Assembly (NCBI GenBank): GCA_030630695.1
Contig: DAOVMP010000033.1
Span: forward strand, 1-6,199
DNA length: 6,199 bases
Reading direction: 5' to 3'
Origin: Candidatus Woesearchaeota archaeon
Lineage (GTDB): Archaea; Nanobdellota; Nanobdellia; Woesearchaeales; ARS49
The translations under genes were made by a program, and so were the position numbers. Positions 5,043-6,199 of the stretch are shown piece after piece; within the stretch, counting starts at the first letter, position 1; the number at the start of each line of letters is the position of its first letter. A model generated the notes under the pieces. That model saw only the letters and a program-made list of their open reading frames with translations, ran no database searches and was not told the origin of the DNA.

Positions 5043-5070
5043 CGCAAGAAAAATCTTTGATTTTTCTGCG
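5043..5070. terminator. Strong hairpin right of the array
   Basis: The arm CGC plus agaaaaatc (5043-5045 and 5047-5055) pairs with gatttttct plus GCG (5059-5070) around a TTT loop, with one bulged A at 5046: 12 pairs. It could end a rightward transcript that crosses the array or mark the array border. It is not followed by a T run on either strand, which weakens the terminator reading. Confidence 0.4.
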
Positions 5071-5382
5071 CCCATCAACCTTCGGTTTCTGGGAATGAAA
5101 AAAAATGCGTATCTTTAAAACAAATCAAAATTTTGAATATTATATATAGACCGGAATTTAATAAAATGAAACAAAAAATAAGGAAAAATATGGATTTGCG
5201 GGCAAAAAATAACCGCCACCCTATAGTGCCTAACTTGCATATTGGCCCAGAAACAGAGGAATTTTAGGTTTATTTTGGCCTGAAAAAGAGCTAAATTCTG
5301 GGCTTTTCCCAGAAAAAGACTTAAAAAGTGCGGGTTTAGATAGGGCAAATATGAAGAAAAATGCTACTATTATGCTAAAAAA
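5071..5382 (+). other. Gene-poor region and possible leader of rsmE
   Basis: No convincing gene lies here. An AT-rich TATA-like element (attatatata, 5139-5148) could start a transcript near 5169 that would give rsmE a leader of about 215 bases. A nearer candidate, TTTAGATA (5335-5342), would give a leader of about 18 bases. A 33-codon frame at 5166-5267 (ATG to TAG) begins close to the first possible start point, but it has no Shine-Dalgarno site and no recognisable features, so I do not call it a gene. Open minus-strand frames (5115-5348 and 5230-5496) look fortuitous. Alternative helices at 5244-5314 are listed separately. Confidence 0.5.
5244..5314 (+). promoter_or_regulatory. Mutually exclusive hairpins upstream of rsmE
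   Basis: GGCCCAGAA at 5244-5252 can pair with TTCTGGGCT at 5296-5304 (nine pairs, one G-T). The same central segment TTCTGGG (5296-5302) can instead form a local perfect 7-bp hairpin with CCCAGAA at 5308-5314. CCCAGAAA therefore occurs twice and competes for one partner. If transcribed, this could be a switch-like leader; if not, the TCTGGG/CCCAGA sites may relate to the GGGA array. No known riboswitch class is recognised. Confidence 0.35.
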
Positions 5383-6096
5383 ATGGTAAAAACAAGGCGA
5401 TTTCACATAAAACAAAGGATTTGTGAAGGAAAAGTGAGACTTGAAGGGGATGAAATAAGGCATCTCAAAGTACTCAGACTCAAGAAAGGGGACCAAATAG
5501 AGGTCTTTAATGACAAAAGAGAATCAGGGTTAGGCACTATAGAGAAAGTGGGTATGAAAGGGGTAGAGGTTTGTATAGAGGGTGTAGAAAAAGTGAGGAA
5601 GAGCCTGATTTTAAGGGTTTTAGCTTGTTCTGCGCCAAAAAACAAGCGATTTGATGTACTTTTGCAGAAAGCTACAGAGCTTGGTGTTGACAAAATAATT
5701 CCGATTTCAACAAAAAGATCAATTGCAAAACCAAGTGAAACAAAAATAAATCGGTTAAAAAAAATTATAATCGAAGCGGCAAAACAATCAGGAAGAAATT
5801 CTGTTCCCGAATTAAATTCTTTAATTACCGTCGAGAAATTGATAAAAAACTCAAGAGAATATGATCTAAAACTAGTTTTAGATCCAAAAGGAAAGCAAAT
5901 AAAAGAGGTGTTAAAAGGTGTAACGCGCAAAAAAATCATTTGTTTAGTAGGTCCAGAAGGCGGATTTACCGACGAGGAAATCAGTCTTGCGGTTGAAAAC
6001 GGCTTTGAGGTTGTTAGTTTAGGTAAAGGAATATTACGTGTAGAAACTGCAGGGATAGCTGTTTTGTCGATGCTGAATTATGAATTTGGGGATTAA
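5383..6096 (+). CDS. rsmE: 16S rRNA (uracil-1498-N3)-methyltransferase RsmE
   Basis: The 237-residue protein is close to the length of bacterial RsmE and carries its landmarks. An N-terminal OB/PUA-like RNA-binding part includes GDEIRHLKVLRLKKGDQIEV (22-41). The SPOUT catalytic domain has QKATELGVDKIIPISTKRS (95-113), EAAKQSGRNSVPEL (131-144), LVGPEGGFTDEE (188-199) and LGKGILRVETAGIAVLSML (213-231). The last two blocks form the trefoil knot that binds S-adenosylmethionine. RsmE adds the N3-methyl group to U1498 (E. coli numbering) of small-subunit rRNA in the decoding region. The ATG at 5383 gives the usual RRF-type N-terminus (MVKTRRFHI). There is no Shine-Dalgarno site, and the best close TATA-like element is TTTAGATA at 5335-5342. 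The gene is followed within 40 bases by another apparently separate transcription unit. RsmE is mainly bacterial, so its presence with archaeal promoters suggests horizontal acquisition. Confidence 0.95.
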   Translation: MVKTRRFHIKQRICEGKVRLEGDEIRHLKVLRLKKGDQIEVFNDKRESGLGTIEKVGMKGVEVCIEGVEKVRKSLILRVLACSAPKNKRFDVLLQKATELGVDKIIPISTKRSIAKPSETKINRLKKIIIEAAKQSGRNSVPELNSLITVEKLIKNSREYDLKLVLDPKGKQIKEVLKGVTRKKIICLVGPEGGFTDEEISLAVENGFEVVSLGKGILRVETAGIAVLSMLNYEFGD

Positions 6097-6105
6097 ATCA
6101 AAAAA

Positions 6106-6113
6106 GATATAAA
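6106..6113 (+). promoter_or_regulatory. TATA box of the last gene
   Basis: GATATAAA lies 10 bases after the rsmE stop. Its centre is about 26 bases before the ATG at 6136, matching the PAC2 promoter spacing and predicting a leaderless transcript. Confidence 0.6.
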
Positions 6114-6135
6114 CTAATAAATACTAATCACTTTC

Positions 6136-6199
6136 ATGAAGAAGGAAATTCTATTACCCTACGAGGCAAACTGGACTGAATTAGAAGAAAAAATAAAAA
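6136..6199 (+). CDS. Start of an unidentified gene, cut by the window edge
   Basis: An ATG at 6136 opens a frame that runs to the window end: 21 complete codons, starting MKKEILLPYEANWTELEEK. The start is supported by the TATA box at 6106-6113 at leaderless distance. There is no Shine-Dalgarno site in the gap. The phrase LPYEANW faintly recalls the N-terminus of GrpB-family proteins, but 21 residues are too few to assign a family. Confidence 0.6.
   Translation, partial: MKKEILLPYEANWTELEEKIK

Noticed and set aside
2059..5233. Direct repeat TAGTGCCTAA at 2059-2068 and 5224-5233, flanking the winged-helix cluster like attachment sites
   Set aside because: Several 10-base matches are expected by chance in a window of this size, and there is no integrase or tRNA gene to support an integrated element.
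5166..5267. 33-codon top-strand frame near a TATA-like element
   Set aside because: It has no Shine-Dalgarno site, the TATA spacing is imperfect, and the peptide has no features; too weak to call as a gene.
5115..5939. Minus-strand open frames opposite the rsmE leader and gene
   Set aside because: They are shadows of rsmE or of skewed leader sequence, with Phe/Ser-rich, domain-free products.
1..6199. tRNA, rRNA or transposase genes
   Set aside because: I saw no T-loop or anticodon-arm patterns, rRNA-like sequence or transposase motifs on either strand.

Overview
The window looks like an AT-rich, compact archaeal chromosome segment, probably from a DPANN-type lineage such as Pacearchaeota or Woesearchaeota. 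The evidence is a PAC2-family proteasome-assembly-chaperone-like gene, archaeal TATA boxes (TTTATATA, TTTAAA) placed about 26-30 bases before several starts so that transcripts begin at or near the start codon (leaderless), small genes, and T-rich gene ends. The lineage is an inference; no rRNA or other decisive marker is present.

Left part (1-2000). The 3' end of a membrane protein gene of unknown function (1-771, +) converges on a 58-residue two-helix membrane protein gene (877-1053, -) that has a strong Shine-Dalgarno site. Two hairpins lie between their ends. The small gene is divergent from a PAC2 gene (1239-2000, +). The divergent spacer holds one TATA box for each direction and two tandem perfect or near-perfect hairpins between them.

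Middle part (2001-5070). About 950 bases without a convincing gene, AT-rich and with G/T-rich top strand in places, lead into a cluster of three small winged-helix DNA-binding proteins: 2966-3484 (+), 3447-3968 (-) and 4033-4671 (-). The first two are convergent and overlap by 38 bases at their 3' ends. The last two both have an N-terminal coiled coil followed by a C-terminal winged helix. Just upstream of the 4033-4671 gene lies a striking array (4741-4974) of about 17 GGGA-type units spaced 10-12 bases apart, averaging 10.8 bases, close to one DNA helical turn, in two modules with shared header and footer sequences. A 16-bp perfect palindrome and a strong hairpin follow it. Three DNA-binding proteins, two of them coiled-coil, beside a helically phased site array and AT-rich, dyad-containing DNA suggest an undescribed nucleoprotein locus: a replication origin, a centromere-like segregation site, or an elaborate autoregulatory operator. 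No ATPase, replicase or Cdc6 gene is visible in the window, so this remains a hypothesis.

Right part (5071-6199). A gene-poor leader region with alternative hairpins precedes rsmE (5383-6096, +), a 16S rRNA m3U methyltransferase of the SPOUT class that is typical of bacteria. The first 21 codons of a further gene (6136-, +), with its own TATA box and an apparently leaderless start, reach the window edge.
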